A DNA stretch of 55,985 nucleotides. Origin: Ruminococcus sp. UBA4275 (GTDB lineage Bacteria > Bacillota > Clostridia > Oscillospirales > Ruminococcaceae). Position 1 is the stretch's first letter; each line of letters starts with the position of its first letter. Under the pieces are notes generated by a model. That model was not told where the DNA came from, did not search any database, and was given only the letters and a program-made list of their open reading frames with translations. The position numbers and the translations under genes were made by a program. The stretch lies in NCBI GenBank assembly GCA_002395085.1, contig DGVV01000173.1, positions 1-55,985 on the forward strand. The letters run 5' to 3'. Of the stretch, positions 26,933 through 35,654 are shown piece by piece.

Positions 26933-29900
26933 GACCCATCAAGCTGACCATGCAGGCATTCGGGCCGTATCCAGACCGTATCACCATTGATTTTGACGCC
27001 CTCTATGAACAGGGCATCTTCCTCGTGACCGGTGAGACCGGTGCGGGCAAAACCATGATCTTTGACGCGCTTTCCTTCGCTCTCTACGGTGAGACAAGCT
27101 CCGGCAATCAGCGCAGAAACAGCAAGTCCCTGCGTTCCCATTTTGCTGATCCGGCTCTCGAAACTTACGTAGAACTGCGCTTTTCACATAAGGGTGAGCA
27201 GTTTTCCGTTACACGCTCTCCCTGGCAGACGGCAAAGGCAAAACGCCGTACAAAATCCGGCAGCGATACCGTTGAGCGCCTCGCGAAAGTCTCGCTGCTG
27301 CGCGAAAGTGACGGGGTTCTTCTCGAAAACAGCGAAGCAGATACTATGATCCAGTCGCTTCTCGGTCTCAACCGTGTGCAGTTTGCTCAGACTGTCATGA
27401 TTGCGCAGGGCGATTTTCTCCAGATTTTACAGGCTTCCACCGATTCCCGCAAAGAGCTGTTCCGGAAACTGTTCCGCACGCAAATCTATGACCGCTTTCA
27501 GGAGCGCCTCAAAGCCGCCTACACCGAAGCAGGCAGGCAGTCTGAACGGCTCGGAGATGCCGTCAAAGGGGCAGCGGAACGCATCTCGCTTCCCGCAGAT
27601 TATCCCAATGCGGCTCTGTTTACTGCCCTGCGCACACAGCCTGAGCTGCTCCCGCGCATTCTCCCGATGCTCAGCACACTCTGTCAGCAGGACCGTACAG
27701 CCCTCGAATCCGCCGAATCCAAATGCACAGAATCCGAACAAGCAATCTCCGATTACACCGCACGCATCAATGAGGGCGAACGTCAGAATCAACTGCTTCT
27801 CAAAATGCAGCAGGCACAGGAGGCGGTCCGCGCCTTGACCGCGCAGAAGCAGCAGATTGCAAAAATGCAGCAGGAGCTTGATTCTGCAATTGCTGCCGCG
27901 CCCATTTTCACGCTCTATACCGCCAAAATCAATGCGCAGAAACAGCATCAGGCTGCAAAGGAAGCATTGCAGCGCAATCTTGATCTGCTGCCGGACTGCG
28001 AAACGCTGTTTCAGCAGGCGGATGCTGCACTCCAATCTGCTGAAAAACAAGCAGAAGCCATTGACTCCCTCTTGCAGCAGCAGCAAACTGCGGAAAATGC
28101 TCTGAATCTGCTGCATGAATCGCGCTCCGCACGCGATCTTCACCGCAAAGCTGCGGACATCGCAAAAGCTGCGCAAGATGACCTTCAGCGGGCAAATACT
28201 GCGCTTCAGGATGCCGAAAAGCAAGCAGAAGCGATCGAATCACTCGCAAAGCAGGAGCAGGATTCCGCGGATGCACTCCGCCTTTTGCAGGAGTATCATG
28301 CTGCGCAAAAAATGTACCGGAAAGCTGCCGAACGCTGTAAATCTGCACTTGAAGACTATCAGCAGGCACATAATTCTGCGGATGCGGTCATGCGCGCTTA
28401 CATCGCAGGCATCTCCGGCAGGCTTGCCCTGAAACTCGAAACCGGTCAGCCCTGCCCGGTCTGCGGCTCGTGTGATCACCCTGCACCGGCACATTCCACC
28501 AGCGATACCCCCGATGAACAGCAGCTCGAAGACGCACGTAAACATGAAGAATCTGCGCAGAAAACGCTGCGGGATGCGGAACAGGTTCTCACAGAGCATG
28601 AGACCGTTCTGCGAGACCGTGCGGAAAAACTCAAGGCGATGTCCGGCGGAGAAATCCCGCAGGAAGATGCCCTGAAACAGTCCGCTGCCAATGCACAGGC
28701 TGAAATCAAACGTCTGCGCGATGCCCTTGCGAATGCCCGTGAGGCGGAAGAAGCCGCGCAGAAAAAATCCCGTGACGCAGAACGCGCCCTCGCAGAACGA
28801 ACATCTGTAATGCAGGACCGCAGCGCCAGATTGCAGGAACTGTTCGGAGCGGAAATCCCGCAGACGGAGGCTCTGGAAAAATCCGCTGCCGATGCACAGA
28901 CGGAAATCAAGCGTCTGCGCGAAAAACTTGCTGCGGCATCAAATGCTGAAAAGGCCGCTGCAAAACGGCTCTCTGCACAGCAGGCATCCTGTACCGAAGC
29001 GGAGATTCACGCCGAACAGAATCGGAAAAATGCAGAAGATGCTGCAAAAACATATACCGATGCGCTCGCTGCTTCCGTATTCGGGCAGGAGGCGGATTTC
29101 CTTGCGGCAAGACGCGATCCCGACGCACAGAAACAGCTCTCGCAAGCCATCAGCGACTACAACAGCAAATACGCTGAACTGACTGCATCGCTCAATACGC
29201 TGAAAGCACAGTGTACCGTCAAAGAGGCGGTGCAGCTTGATCCGCTCCGCGCGAAACTCGCGGAGTTCACAGAGCTGAAATCTGCTGCCGATTCTGAATG
29301 CAAACGCATCATGGTGCGGCTCAGCGGCAATGCGTCTGCACTCGAATCGCTGACAAAACTCCGCAGAGACATCGGTACGCATGAACGTGACCGCGCTGAC
29401 CTCGCTGACCTCTACAAAACCGTCAACGGACATCAGAATCAGCAGGCGAAATTCAGCTTTGAAAGCTATGTGCAGCAATTCTATTTCCGGCAGATTATCT
29501 CCGCTGCCAATCAGCGCCTGCGCTTCCTGACATCCGGACTCTATATGCTCCGCTGCCGTGAGGATGCCCGCTCAAAAGTTTCGCAGAGCGGACTTGATCT
29601 CGAAGTTTATGACAGCAGCACCGGCTATTGGCGCGATGTGCGCACACTCTCAGGCGGAGAATCCTTCCTTGCTGCGCTCTCTATGGCACTCGGTCTCTCC
29701 GACATCGTGCAGGCGCAGAACGGCGGCGTGGAACTCGATGCCATGTTCATCGACGAAGGTTTCGGTACACTGGATGACAGCACGCTGCGGCAGGCAATCC
29801 GGATGCTCGCAAAACTCGCGGACGGTTCGCGGCTCATCGGTATCATCTCACACGTTGCTGCGCTGCGGGATGCCATCCCCGCACAAATCCAGATTCACAA

Positions 29901-29937
29901 GGACAGCTGCGGCAGCGTCATGCATATTCAGATCTGA
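26929..29937 (+). CDS. sbcC: Exonuclease SbcCD subunit C (Rad50-like ATPase)
   Basis: A 1002-residue SMC-like ATPase. Walker A is VTGETGAGKTMIFDAL near the N-terminus; two long coiled-coil arms surround the zinc hook CPVC at residues 509-512; the C-terminal head carries SGGESFLAALSMALGLSD (signature) and AMFIDEGFGTLD (Walker B). Both arms hold a tandem duplication: residues 367-424 and 425-482 on one side, 540-606 and 607-673 on the other, nearly equidistant from the hook. The fit with SbcD just upstream is standard. Confidence 0.96.
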   Translation: MRPIKLTMQAFGPYPDRITIDFDALYEQGIFLVTGETGAGKTMIFDALSFALYGETSSGNQRRNSKSLRSHFADPALETYVELRFSHKGEQFSVTRSPWQTAKAKRRTKSGSDTVERLAKVSLLRESDGVLLENSEADTMIQSLLGLNRVQFAQTVMIAQGDFLQILQASTDSRKELFRKLFRTQIYDRFQERLKAAYTEAGRQSERLGDAVKGAAERISLPADYPNAALFTALRTQPELLPRILPMLSTLCQQDRTALESAESKCTESEQAISDYTARINEGERQNQLLLKMQQAQEAVRALTAQKQQIAKMQQELDSAIAAAPIFTLYTAKINAQKQHQAAKEALQRNLDLLPDCETLFQQADAALQSAEKQAEAIDSLLQQQQTAENALNLLHESRSARDLHRKAADIAKAAQDDLQRANTALQDAEKQAEAIESLAKQEQDSADALRLLQEYHAAQKMYRKAAERCKSALEDYQQAHNSADAVMRAYIAGISGRLALKLETGQPCPVCGSCDHPAPAHSTSDTPDEQQLEDARKHEESAQKTLRDAEQVLTEHETVLRDRAEKLKAMSGGEIPQEDALKQSAANAQAEIKRLRDALANAREAEEAAQKKSRDAERALAERTSVMQDRSARLQELFGAEIPQTEALEKSAADAQTEIKRLREKLAAASNAEKAAAKRLSAQQASCTEAEIHAEQNRKNAEDAAKTYTDALAASVFGQEADFLAARRDPDAQKQLSQAISDYNSKYAELTASLNTLKAQCTVKEAVQLDPLRAKLAEFTELKSAADSECKRIMVRLSGNASALESLTKLRRDIGTHERDRADLADLYKTVNGHQNQQAKFSFESYVQQFYFRQIISAANQRLRFLTSGLYMLRCREDARSKVSQSGLDLEVYDSSTGYWRDVRTLSGGESFLAALSMALGLSDIVQAQNGGVELDAMFIDEGFGTLDDSTLRQAIRMLAKLADGSRLIGIISHVAALRDAIPAQIQIHKDSCGSVMHIQI

Positions 29938-29978
29938 ATGCCGCGGATGCAGGTTGTACGCTGCCCTGCGTTTCTCGC

Positions 29979-30007
29979 TTGACATTTTCCGGAAAATCAT
30001 GTACAAT
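29979..30007 (+). promoter_or_regulatory. Promoter of the clostripain gene with palindromic spacer
   Basis: TTGACA and TACAAT with 17-bp spacing. The spacer contains a perfect 14-bp palindrome, attttccggaaaat (29984-29997), a good candidate operator. A leader of about 145 bases follows with no recognisable riboswitch. Confidence 0.8.
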
Positions 30008-30160
30008 AAGGTTGTCTAACGCTTTTCTAATTCGGTATGATAATAATTCAGGCAGCTTTCAGCATATTTGCATATTTATTGCCGCGGGATTGGTCTTTGA
30101 TTCAACCCTGTACTGCCGCCCGAAAAGTTATTTACCCTATCATTCACGGAGGATCATGCT

Positions 30161-32509
30161 ATGGATCAGAATCGCCCAAGAGGCAGAGAAAAAAATGTAA
30201 CTTCCGGCGGCTCCGGCGCGTATCGCCGCGGTGACGGACTCGGAACAGGACCTGTCGGCTCTCAGAACGGCTATTCCGGCAAATCCGGCGGCAGTGCCGG
30301 CAAACGTGCGGCAGCCGGAGGCGGCGGTGCGGTCGGTCTGCTCATCCTCGCTTTCATACTGCTCAAAAGCTGCGGCGGTCTCGGTGATCTCGCAGGCGGC
30401 AACCTCGGTGATCTCTCCGGCGGTGCGCTCCCCTATCACAGCGATACCCCTTCCGCCTCCCAGCAGCAGCAGTATACCGTTGATAACTCTGTGCCGGTCA
30501 ATACCGAAGTTGCAAGCGGTTCGCGTGAGAAATACACCAGCATCCTCGGCAATAATCAGGATACTGTCACCTTCATGATCTATGTCTGCGGTACGGATCT
30601 TGAATCCAAAAGCGGCATGGCATCCTCTGATATGCAGGAAATCGCAAAGGCATCCTATGGCGATAATGTCAACGTCATCGTCTATACCGGCGGCTGCAAG
30701 GGCTGGAAAATCAACGGCATCAGCAATTCCACCAACCAGATCTACCAGATCAAGGACGGCGGTCTGAACCGTCTCGAAGCCGATATGGGCAACAAGGCAA
30801 TGACCGATCCGGCAACCCTCTCGGAGTTCATCCGCTACTGTGCCAAGAATTTCCCCGCAAACCGCAATGAACTCATCCTCTGGGATCACGGCGGCGGATC
30901 TGTCTCCGGCTACGGCTACGACGAAAAGCTCGCCCGCGGCGGTTCGATGGACCTCGCCGGCATCAGCACCGCACTCCGCGACGGCGGCGTCAAATTCGAT
31001 TTTGTCGGTTTCGATGCCTGCCTCATGGCAACTGCCGAAACTGCCCTCATGCTCAATAACTATGCCGATTATCTCGTCGCTTCTGAGGAAACTGAACCCG
31101 GCATCGGCTGGTACTATACCAACTGGATGACCAAACTCGGCAGCAATACCTCCATGCCCACCACGGAACTCGGCAAGAATATCGTTGATGAATTCGTCAG
31201 CGCCTGCAACCAGAAATGCCCCGGTCAGAAGACCACGCTCTCGATCATTGACCTCGCGGAATTTGCCAATACCATCCCCTCAAAGCTCGGCAGCTTCGCA
31301 GATTCCGTCAGCAAGCTTATGACGGACAAAGAGTATCAGACCGTTTCTGATGCGCGCTATGCAACCCGTGAATTTGCATCCAGCTCCCGCATCGACCAGG
31401 TTGACCTCGCACATCTCGCCATGAATATGAACACCGACGCCGGCAAGGAGCTTGTCGATGCGATCAAGGGCGCGGTCAAGTATAACCGCACCTCCTCCAA
31501 TATGACCAATGCCTACGGTGTCTCCATTTACTTCCCCTACCAGCGCACCTCCTATGTCGATTCTGCCTGCAAAACCTACAGCCAGATCAACATGAACGAT
31601 TCCTATATGCGCTGCATCAGACAGTTTGCCAGCCTCGAAACCAGCGGTCAGATCGCGGCAGGCGGCAGCGGATCTCCGCTCGCTTCGCTGTTCGGCGGCG
31701 GCGCTTCGTCCGGTTCTTCCGGCAATGCCGATATGATCGGTCAGCTTCTCAGCGGCTTCCTCGGTACGGCACTCGCCGGTGACAGAAGCATCGCAGGACT
31801 CGATTCCTCCAACATCAGCTTCATGGACGACAATCCCCTCTCCCAGCAGGAAACCGCTGACTATCTCTCGCTCAATTATTTCGATGCAAACAGCCTCATC
31901 TGGAGTGAGGAAAACGGTCAGTATCTCATGACCCTGCCGGAAGATCAGTGGAAACTTGTTCACAAGCTCGATAAAAACGTCTTCTATGATGACGGAACAG
32001 GCTATATTGATCTCGGTCTCGATAACGTCTACAGCTTCAACGAAAAAGGCGATCTGATTGCCGATACCGCCCGCGACTGGCTTGCAGTCAACGGACAGAC
32101 CGTTGCTTACTACCATACTGATACCACCGAAATCGGAGATGATTACACCATCTCCGGCTACATCCCCGCAATGCTGAACGGCGACCACGTCAAGCTGCTG
32201 GTTGCATTCGATCAGAATAACCCCGACGGATACCTCATCGGTGCGGAAAGCGATTACCGCAACAACGAAACCGATACCGTCGCCAAGAGCCTGACCGAAT
32301 TGCAGATCGGTGATAAGATTGACTTCGTTTGTGACTACTACAGCTACGATGAATCTTATCTCGACAGCTACTGCATCGGAGAACAGCTCACCTACGACGG
32401 AACATTCACACTCAGCAATACCAATGTCGGCAGCGGGCAGATCAAGATTATGTACTGCTTCACCGATATGTACAACGAGGAATACTGGACACCTTCGATC
32501 ATCCAGTAA
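30161..32509 (+). CDS. Clostripain family (C11) cysteine protease, membrane-anchored
   Basis: A 782-residue protein. A Gly/Ser/Arg-rich cytoplasmic N-terminus (1-50) leads to one membrane helix (about 54-70), so the rest is outside. The caspase-like C11 domain (about 135-480) has the catalytic dyad His243 in LWDHGGG and Cys287 in FDACLMA. Nearby SEETEPGIGW is also typical. The C-terminal 250 residues are a beta-rich extension of unknown role. C11 proteases cleave after Arg or Lys and often self-activate. Single gene with its own promoter and terminator. Confidence 0.93.
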   Translation: MDQNRPRGREKNVTSGGSGAYRRGDGLGTGPVGSQNGYSGKSGGSAGKRAAAGGGGAVGLLILAFILLKSCGGLGDLAGGNLGDLSGGALPYHSDTPSASQQQQYTVDNSVPVNTEVASGSREKYTSILGNNQDTVTFMIYVCGTDLESKSGMASSDMQEIAKASYGDNVNVIVYTGGCKGWKINGISNSTNQIYQIKDGGLNRLEADMGNKAMTDPATLSEFIRYCAKNFPANRNELILWDHGGGSVSGYGYDEKLARGGSMDLAGISTALRDGGVKFDFVGFDACLMATAETALMLNNYADYLVASEETEPGIGWYYTNWMTKLGSNTSMPTTELGKNIVDEFVSACNQKCPGQKTTLSIIDLAEFANTIPSKLGSFADSVSKLMTDKEYQTVSDARYATREFASSSRIDQVDLAHLAMNMNTDAGKELVDAIKGAVKYNRTSSNMTNAYGVSIYFPYQRTSYVDSACKTYSQINMNDSYMRCIRQFASLETSGQIAAGGSGSPLASLFGGGASSGSSGNADMIGQLLSGFLGTALAGDRSIAGLDSSNISFMDDNPLSQQETADYLSLNYFDANSLIWSEENGQYLMTLPEDQWKLVHKLDKNVFYDDGTGYIDLGLDNVYSFNEKGDLIADTARDWLAVNGQTVAYYHTDTTEIGDDYTISGYIPAMLNGDHVKLLVAFDQNNPDGYLIGAESDYRNNETDTVAKSLTELQIGDKIDFVCDYYSYDESYLDSYCIGEQLTYDGTFTLSNTNVGSGQIKIMYCFTDMYNEEYWTPSIIQ

Positions 32510-32519
32510 ATGACCTGCG

Positions 32520-32549
32520 CACCCTGCCGCTTCGGCGGCGGGGTGTCTT
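32520..32549 (+). terminator. Intrinsic terminator after the clostripain gene
   Basis: 11-bp stem caccctgccgc / gcggcggggtg with a ttcg tetraloop and a short T-rich tail (tcttgttt). Confidence 0.7.
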
Positions 32550-32567
32550 GTTTGGAAGGAGAAAACC

Positions 32568-32846
32568 ATGCTGATACGCATTTATGCGCTGTTTCAGTTT
32601 CTGATGAGTGCTGCCGCATTCGCCCTCTACGGCGCGGATAAGCATAAAGCAAAAGCAAAGAAATGGCGCATCCGCGAAAGCACGCTGCTGGGATTCGGTC
32701 TCGCCGGCGGCGGAGTCGGGGCGCTGCTTGGAATGCACGTTTTCCGGCACAAAACCAAGCACTGGTATTTCCATGTACTGAACTGGATCGGCGCGGTGCT
32801 GCACCTCGCGCTGCTTTTCTGGGTCGCCGCGCAAAAATTTGAATGA
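32568..32846 (+). CDS. DUF1294 membrane protein
   Basis: A 92-residue protein with two to three membrane segments. The DUF1294 motif is clear: YGADKHKAKAKKWRIRESTLLGFGLAGGGVGALLGMHVFRHKTKHWYF is split over residues 21-68, with the H-K-T-K-H-x-x-F ending typical of the family. Function unknown. GGAAGGAG precedes the ATG. It follows the clostripain terminator, so it is expressed by read-through or by a promoter I cannot see. Confidence 0.9.
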   Translation: MLIRIYALFQFLMSAAAFALYGADKHKAKAKKWRIRESTLLGFGLAGGGVGALLGMHVFRHKTKHWYFHVLNWIGAVLHLALLFWVAAQKFE

Positions 32847-32877
32847 TAGATTCTGATATATCGTCTATTTTTACCCC

Positions 32878-32906
32878 TTGTCAAAATCATATTTTTGCGC
32901 TATAAT
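32878..32906 (+). promoter_or_regulatory. Promoter of the Xer-type recombinase gene
   Basis: TTGTCA and TATAAT with 17-bp spacing, 33 bp before the start codon. Confidence 0.85.
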
Positions 32907-32938
32907 ATAAGAACAGCAACTGAAAGGAGGCGCACTGT

Positions 32939-33928
32939 ATGGCAATCGACCGCAGCGCCAATCCGCTGTTTCTGAATGACTATCTCACCTATCTCGATGT
33001 CATCCGCGGCAAAGCCAAACGAACTGTCACGGAGTATTACAATGACATCGCGCTGTTCCTGCGCTGGCTGCACTGTACCGTAAACGGCAAATCCATTGCG
33101 GATGCCGCAGAGGCAGACCTGCGCGATGTGACACTGGACGAATTGCGCGGCGTCTCACTGGCTTCCCTCTATGATTACATCCGCTATCTGCGCGATGTGC
33201 GCGGCAATACACCGCGGTCTGTCTCGCGCAGAATGTGCGCTGTCCGCAGTCTGTTCAAATATCTCACGCGGACACAGGGATTGCTGGAAAAAGATCCTGC
33301 GCAGAATCTCGAACTCCCGACCGTCAAAAAAGCACTCCCGCGCTTCCTCACTCTGGAGGAGAGTCAGCGGATGCTGCAAAGCGCGGAGGAAGAATCTTCC
33401 CGCGATATGCTGCGCGATTACTGCATCGTGACACTCTTTCTCAACTGCGGATTCCGTCTTGCGGAACTCGTGGGCATGAATGTCGGGGATGTCGATTTCT
33501 ATAACCGGCAGATCCGTGTGCTGGGAAAAGGCAGCAAGGAACGCATCGTCTATCTGAATGATGCCTGCCTCGCCGCCATTCAGGATTACCTGAATTCCCG
33601 CGATAATCCGCCGGAAGAACCCCATGCACTGTTTCTCAGCCGCAATCACAGACGCATCAGCCGCCGCAGAGTGCAGCAGATCGTGGAGAATACGCTGAAG
33701 GCTTCCGGTCTCGCCGGAAAAGGGCTTTCTACGCATAAGCTGCGCCATACCGCCGCGACCCTGATGTATCAGCACGGGCACGTCGATACGCTGACACTGA
33801 AGGAAATCCTCGGACATCAGTCCATTGCCACAACGGAAATCTATACGCATCTCTCCAGCGAACAGCGGCAGAATGCAATTGACAGCAACCCGCTTGCGGG
33901 AGAACGCAGCAAAAAATCCAGATCATGA
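32939..33928 (+). CDS. Tyrosine recombinase of the XerC/XerD type
   Basis: A 329-residue site-specific recombinase. The N-terminal SAM-like core-binding domain (about 10-110) is followed by the catalytic domain with Arg173 (NCGFRLAEL), the beta-hairpin Lys (LGKGSKER), His266 and Arg269 (STHKLRHTAA), His293 (LGHQSIATT) and nucleophile Tyr302 (EIYTHLS). The set is complete. There are no phage or transposon genes around and the length is slightly above XerD, so chromosome-dimer resolution is the likely job. Followed after 37 bp by a small membrane protein gene. Confidence 0.93.
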   Translation: MAIDRSANPLFLNDYLTYLDVIRGKAKRTVTEYYNDIALFLRWLHCTVNGKSIADAAEADLRDVTLDELRGVSLASLYDYIRYLRDVRGNTPRSVSRRMCAVRSLFKYLTRTQGLLEKDPAQNLELPTVKKALPRFLTLEESQRMLQSAEEESSRDMLRDYCIVTLFLNCGFRLAELVGMNVGDVDFYNRQIRVLGKGSKERIVYLNDACLAAIQDYLNSRDNPPEEPHALFLSRNHRRISRRRVQQIVENTLKASGLAGKGLSTHKLRHTAATLMYQHGHVDTLTLKEILGHQSIATTEIYTHLSSEQRQNAIDSNPLAGERSKKSRS

Positions 33929-33965
33929 CATCATTGCATCCATATTGCACGAAAGGAGTCCCGTT

Positions 33966-34379
33966 ATGGAACACAAAGAAATCTTTGCCGTTGTCATTGC
34001 CGTCATTGCCGTCATCATCGTTCTCGGCATTCTTGGCACGCTGCGTGCAAAAAAAACACAAACACCAGAAGTTTCTCAGATCGTCGTCACGGAATCCGTC
34101 ACACTTCCTGCCCGCACAACCAGCTATTGGGAATATCTGCGCGAACAGGAATCTAAAAGTCAGACGGAAGTCACCGGCACGGATGTCACAGGTGAAACCA
34201 CACAAACGGAAATCACCGGTGTCAGCACTGATAATGCCGTATCTGATGCGGTCAACGATCAGACGGATGCCGCCATTCATACGGAAGTCGTGACAAATGT
34301 CGGTTCTGATCAGCAGGCAATTACCACTGCTGCCTCTCAGACCGGCAATGTCCCGGGCTTTACGCTGAATGTCGAGTGA
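33966..34379 (+). CDS. Small single-pass membrane protein, function unknown
   Basis: A 137-residue protein. The start at 33966 is fixed by GAAAGGAG and a hydrophobic N-terminus (AVVIAVIAVIIVLGIL). After the helix the rest is polar, Thr/Glu/Asp-rich and probably unstructured (TEVTGTDVTGETTQTE..). No family recognised. It ends nine bases before the ymdB start and probably belongs to the same transcript as the recombinase. Confidence 0.75.
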   Translation: MEHKEIFAVVIAVIAVIIVLGILGTLRAKKTQTPEVSQIVVTESVTLPARTTSYWEYLREQESKSQTEVTGTDVTGETTQTEITGVSTDNAVSDAVNDQTDAAIHTEVVTNVGSDQQAITTAASQTGNVPGFTLNVE

Positions 34380-34387
34380 GGTCCTGC

Positions 34388-35161
34388 ATGAGAGTCCTGA
34401 TGTTCGGTGACGTAGTCGGTGAAGCGGGATGTGCCTGCTTTCAGCACCATGCACCGCGAATCAAAAAGCAGTATCAAGCGGATCTCATCGTCGTCAACGG
34501 CGAAAACTCCGCAAGAGGGAACGGCATCACAAAACAATCCGCAGATGATCTCTTTGCAGGCGGCGCTGATGTCATTACCACCGGAAATCACTGCTTTCGG
34601 CGCAGATCCTATGATCTCTTTGAGGACAGCCGAATTCTGCGACCGGCAAACTATCCGGAGGGCGCACCGGGTTCCGGTGTGTGCGTCCTCGATTGCGGCG
34701 CGTTTCGCTTCGCAGTCATCAATCTGATGGGAACCGCTTTCATGGAGCCGCTCGATAATCCGTTTACTACCATCGACCGCATCCTTGAAACTGTCGGTAC
34801 CAATAATATCCTGCTCGATTTCCATGCCGAGGCGACCTCAGAGAAGCGCGCGATGGGATGGTATCTCGCAGGACGTGTCTCCGCTGTCATCGGGACACAC
34901 ACGCACGTTCAGACCGCCGATGAGGAGCTGCTGGAGGGTAAAACAGCTTACCTCACGGACGTCGGCATGACCGGCGGCGCATACTCTGTTCTGGGCGTCA
35001 GCGTCGAGGCTGCCATCGAAAAACAGCGGTTTCATCGCCCCGTGACCTTCACGGAAGCACCGCCGCCATGTATGCTGAATGCCGTCTGCATAGAAATAGA
35101 CAGCAAAACCGGCATATCTACCAAAATCGAGAGAATAAATCTGCGAGATTCTACAAAATAG
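34388..35161 (+). CDS. ymdB: YmdB-type metallophosphoesterase (TIGR00282)
   Basis: A 257-residue cytoplasmic phosphodiesterase. Metal-site motifs in order: MFGDVVGEAG, VVNGENSARGNGIT, TTGNHCFR, LLDFHAEATSEKRAMG and VIGTHTHVQTADE, then LTDVGMTGG. In Bacillus, YmdB hydrolyses cyclic nucleotides and affects biofilm and motility choices; in Clostridia it commonly sits close to spoVS, as here. The ATG at 34388 is preferred over an upstream GTG. Confidence 0.95.
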   Translation: MRVLMFGDVVGEAGCACFQHHAPRIKKQYQADLIVVNGENSARGNGITKQSADDLFAGGADVITTGNHCFRRRSYDLFEDSRILRPANYPEGAPGSGVCVLDCGAFRFAVINLMGTAFMEPLDNPFTTIDRILETVGTNNILLDFHAEATSEKRAMGWYLAGRVSAVIGTHTHVQTADEELLEGKTAYLTDVGMTGGAYSVLGVSVEAAIEKQRFHRPVTFTEAPPPCMLNAVCIEIDSKTGISTKIERINLRDSTK

Positions 35162-35171
35162 TCGTGAATGC

Positions 35172-35200
35172 TTGACTTTTTTCGTAGAATGTATTATACT
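35172..35200 (+). promoter_or_regulatory. Promoter of spoVS
   Basis: TTGACT and TATACT with 17-bp spacing, about 95 bp before the start codon. It looks like a sigma-A promoter; in Bacillus the gene is sigma-H dependent. Confidence 0.8.
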
Positions 35201-35293
35201 AGACTTACAGAAAGTTGTTTTAGCTATTGCAGAAACTTTTTCTCTAACGCTTCTCTGACTCATTCCACGTTCAATTTATTTAGGAGGTTCGCT

Positions 35294-35554
35294 ATGGAAG
35301 TATTAAAGGTCTCATCCCACTCCAGCCCGAATGCTGTTGCAGGCGCGATCGCAGGTGTGATCCGGGAACAGCACGTTGTAGAAGTGCAGGCTGTCGGAGC
35401 CGGTGCAGCCAATCAGGCGATCAAGTCTATCGCAATTGCGCGCGGCTACCTTGCACCGATCGGTATTGATCTGGTTTGCATTCCTGCTTTTGCAAGCATT
35501 GAGATCGACGGTGAGGAGCGCACTGCAATGAAGCTCATTTGTGAGCCCCGCTGA
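35294..35554 (+). CDS. spoVS: Stage V sporulation protein S
   Basis: An 86-residue Alba-like protein, full family length: MEVLKVSSHSSPNAVAGAIAG, then VQAVGAGAANQAIKSIAIARGYLAP and FASIEIDGEERTAMKL. SpoVS is highly conserved and influences sporulation and septation, and it also occurs in species not known to sporulate. TAGGAGG marks the start. Expressed alone from its own promoter, with a strong terminator after it. Confidence 0.96.
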   Translation: MEVLKVSSHSSPNAVAGAIAGVIREQHVVEVQAVGAGAANQAIKSIAIARGYLAPIGIDLVCIPAFASIEIDGEERTAMKLICEPR

Positions 35555-35565
35555 TAAATGACTGC

Positions 35566-35604
35566 AAAGCCGCATATCCGCTGAGACGGATGTGCGGCTT
35601 TTGC
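35566..35604 (+). terminator. Intrinsic terminator of spoVS
   Basis: Stem aaagccgcatatccg / cggatgtgcggcttt with a six-base loop and T-tail. Confidence 0.85.
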
Positions 35605-35654
35605 ATATCTGCACGCAGCCGCGCATAGGATGCGGTGGAAGGAGCGTGCTGATC

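Noticed and set aside
32939..33928. Integron or phage integrase at the Xer-type gene
   Set aside because: No attachment-site repeats, gene cassettes or phage genes nearby, and sequence features fit a housekeeping Xer recombinase.
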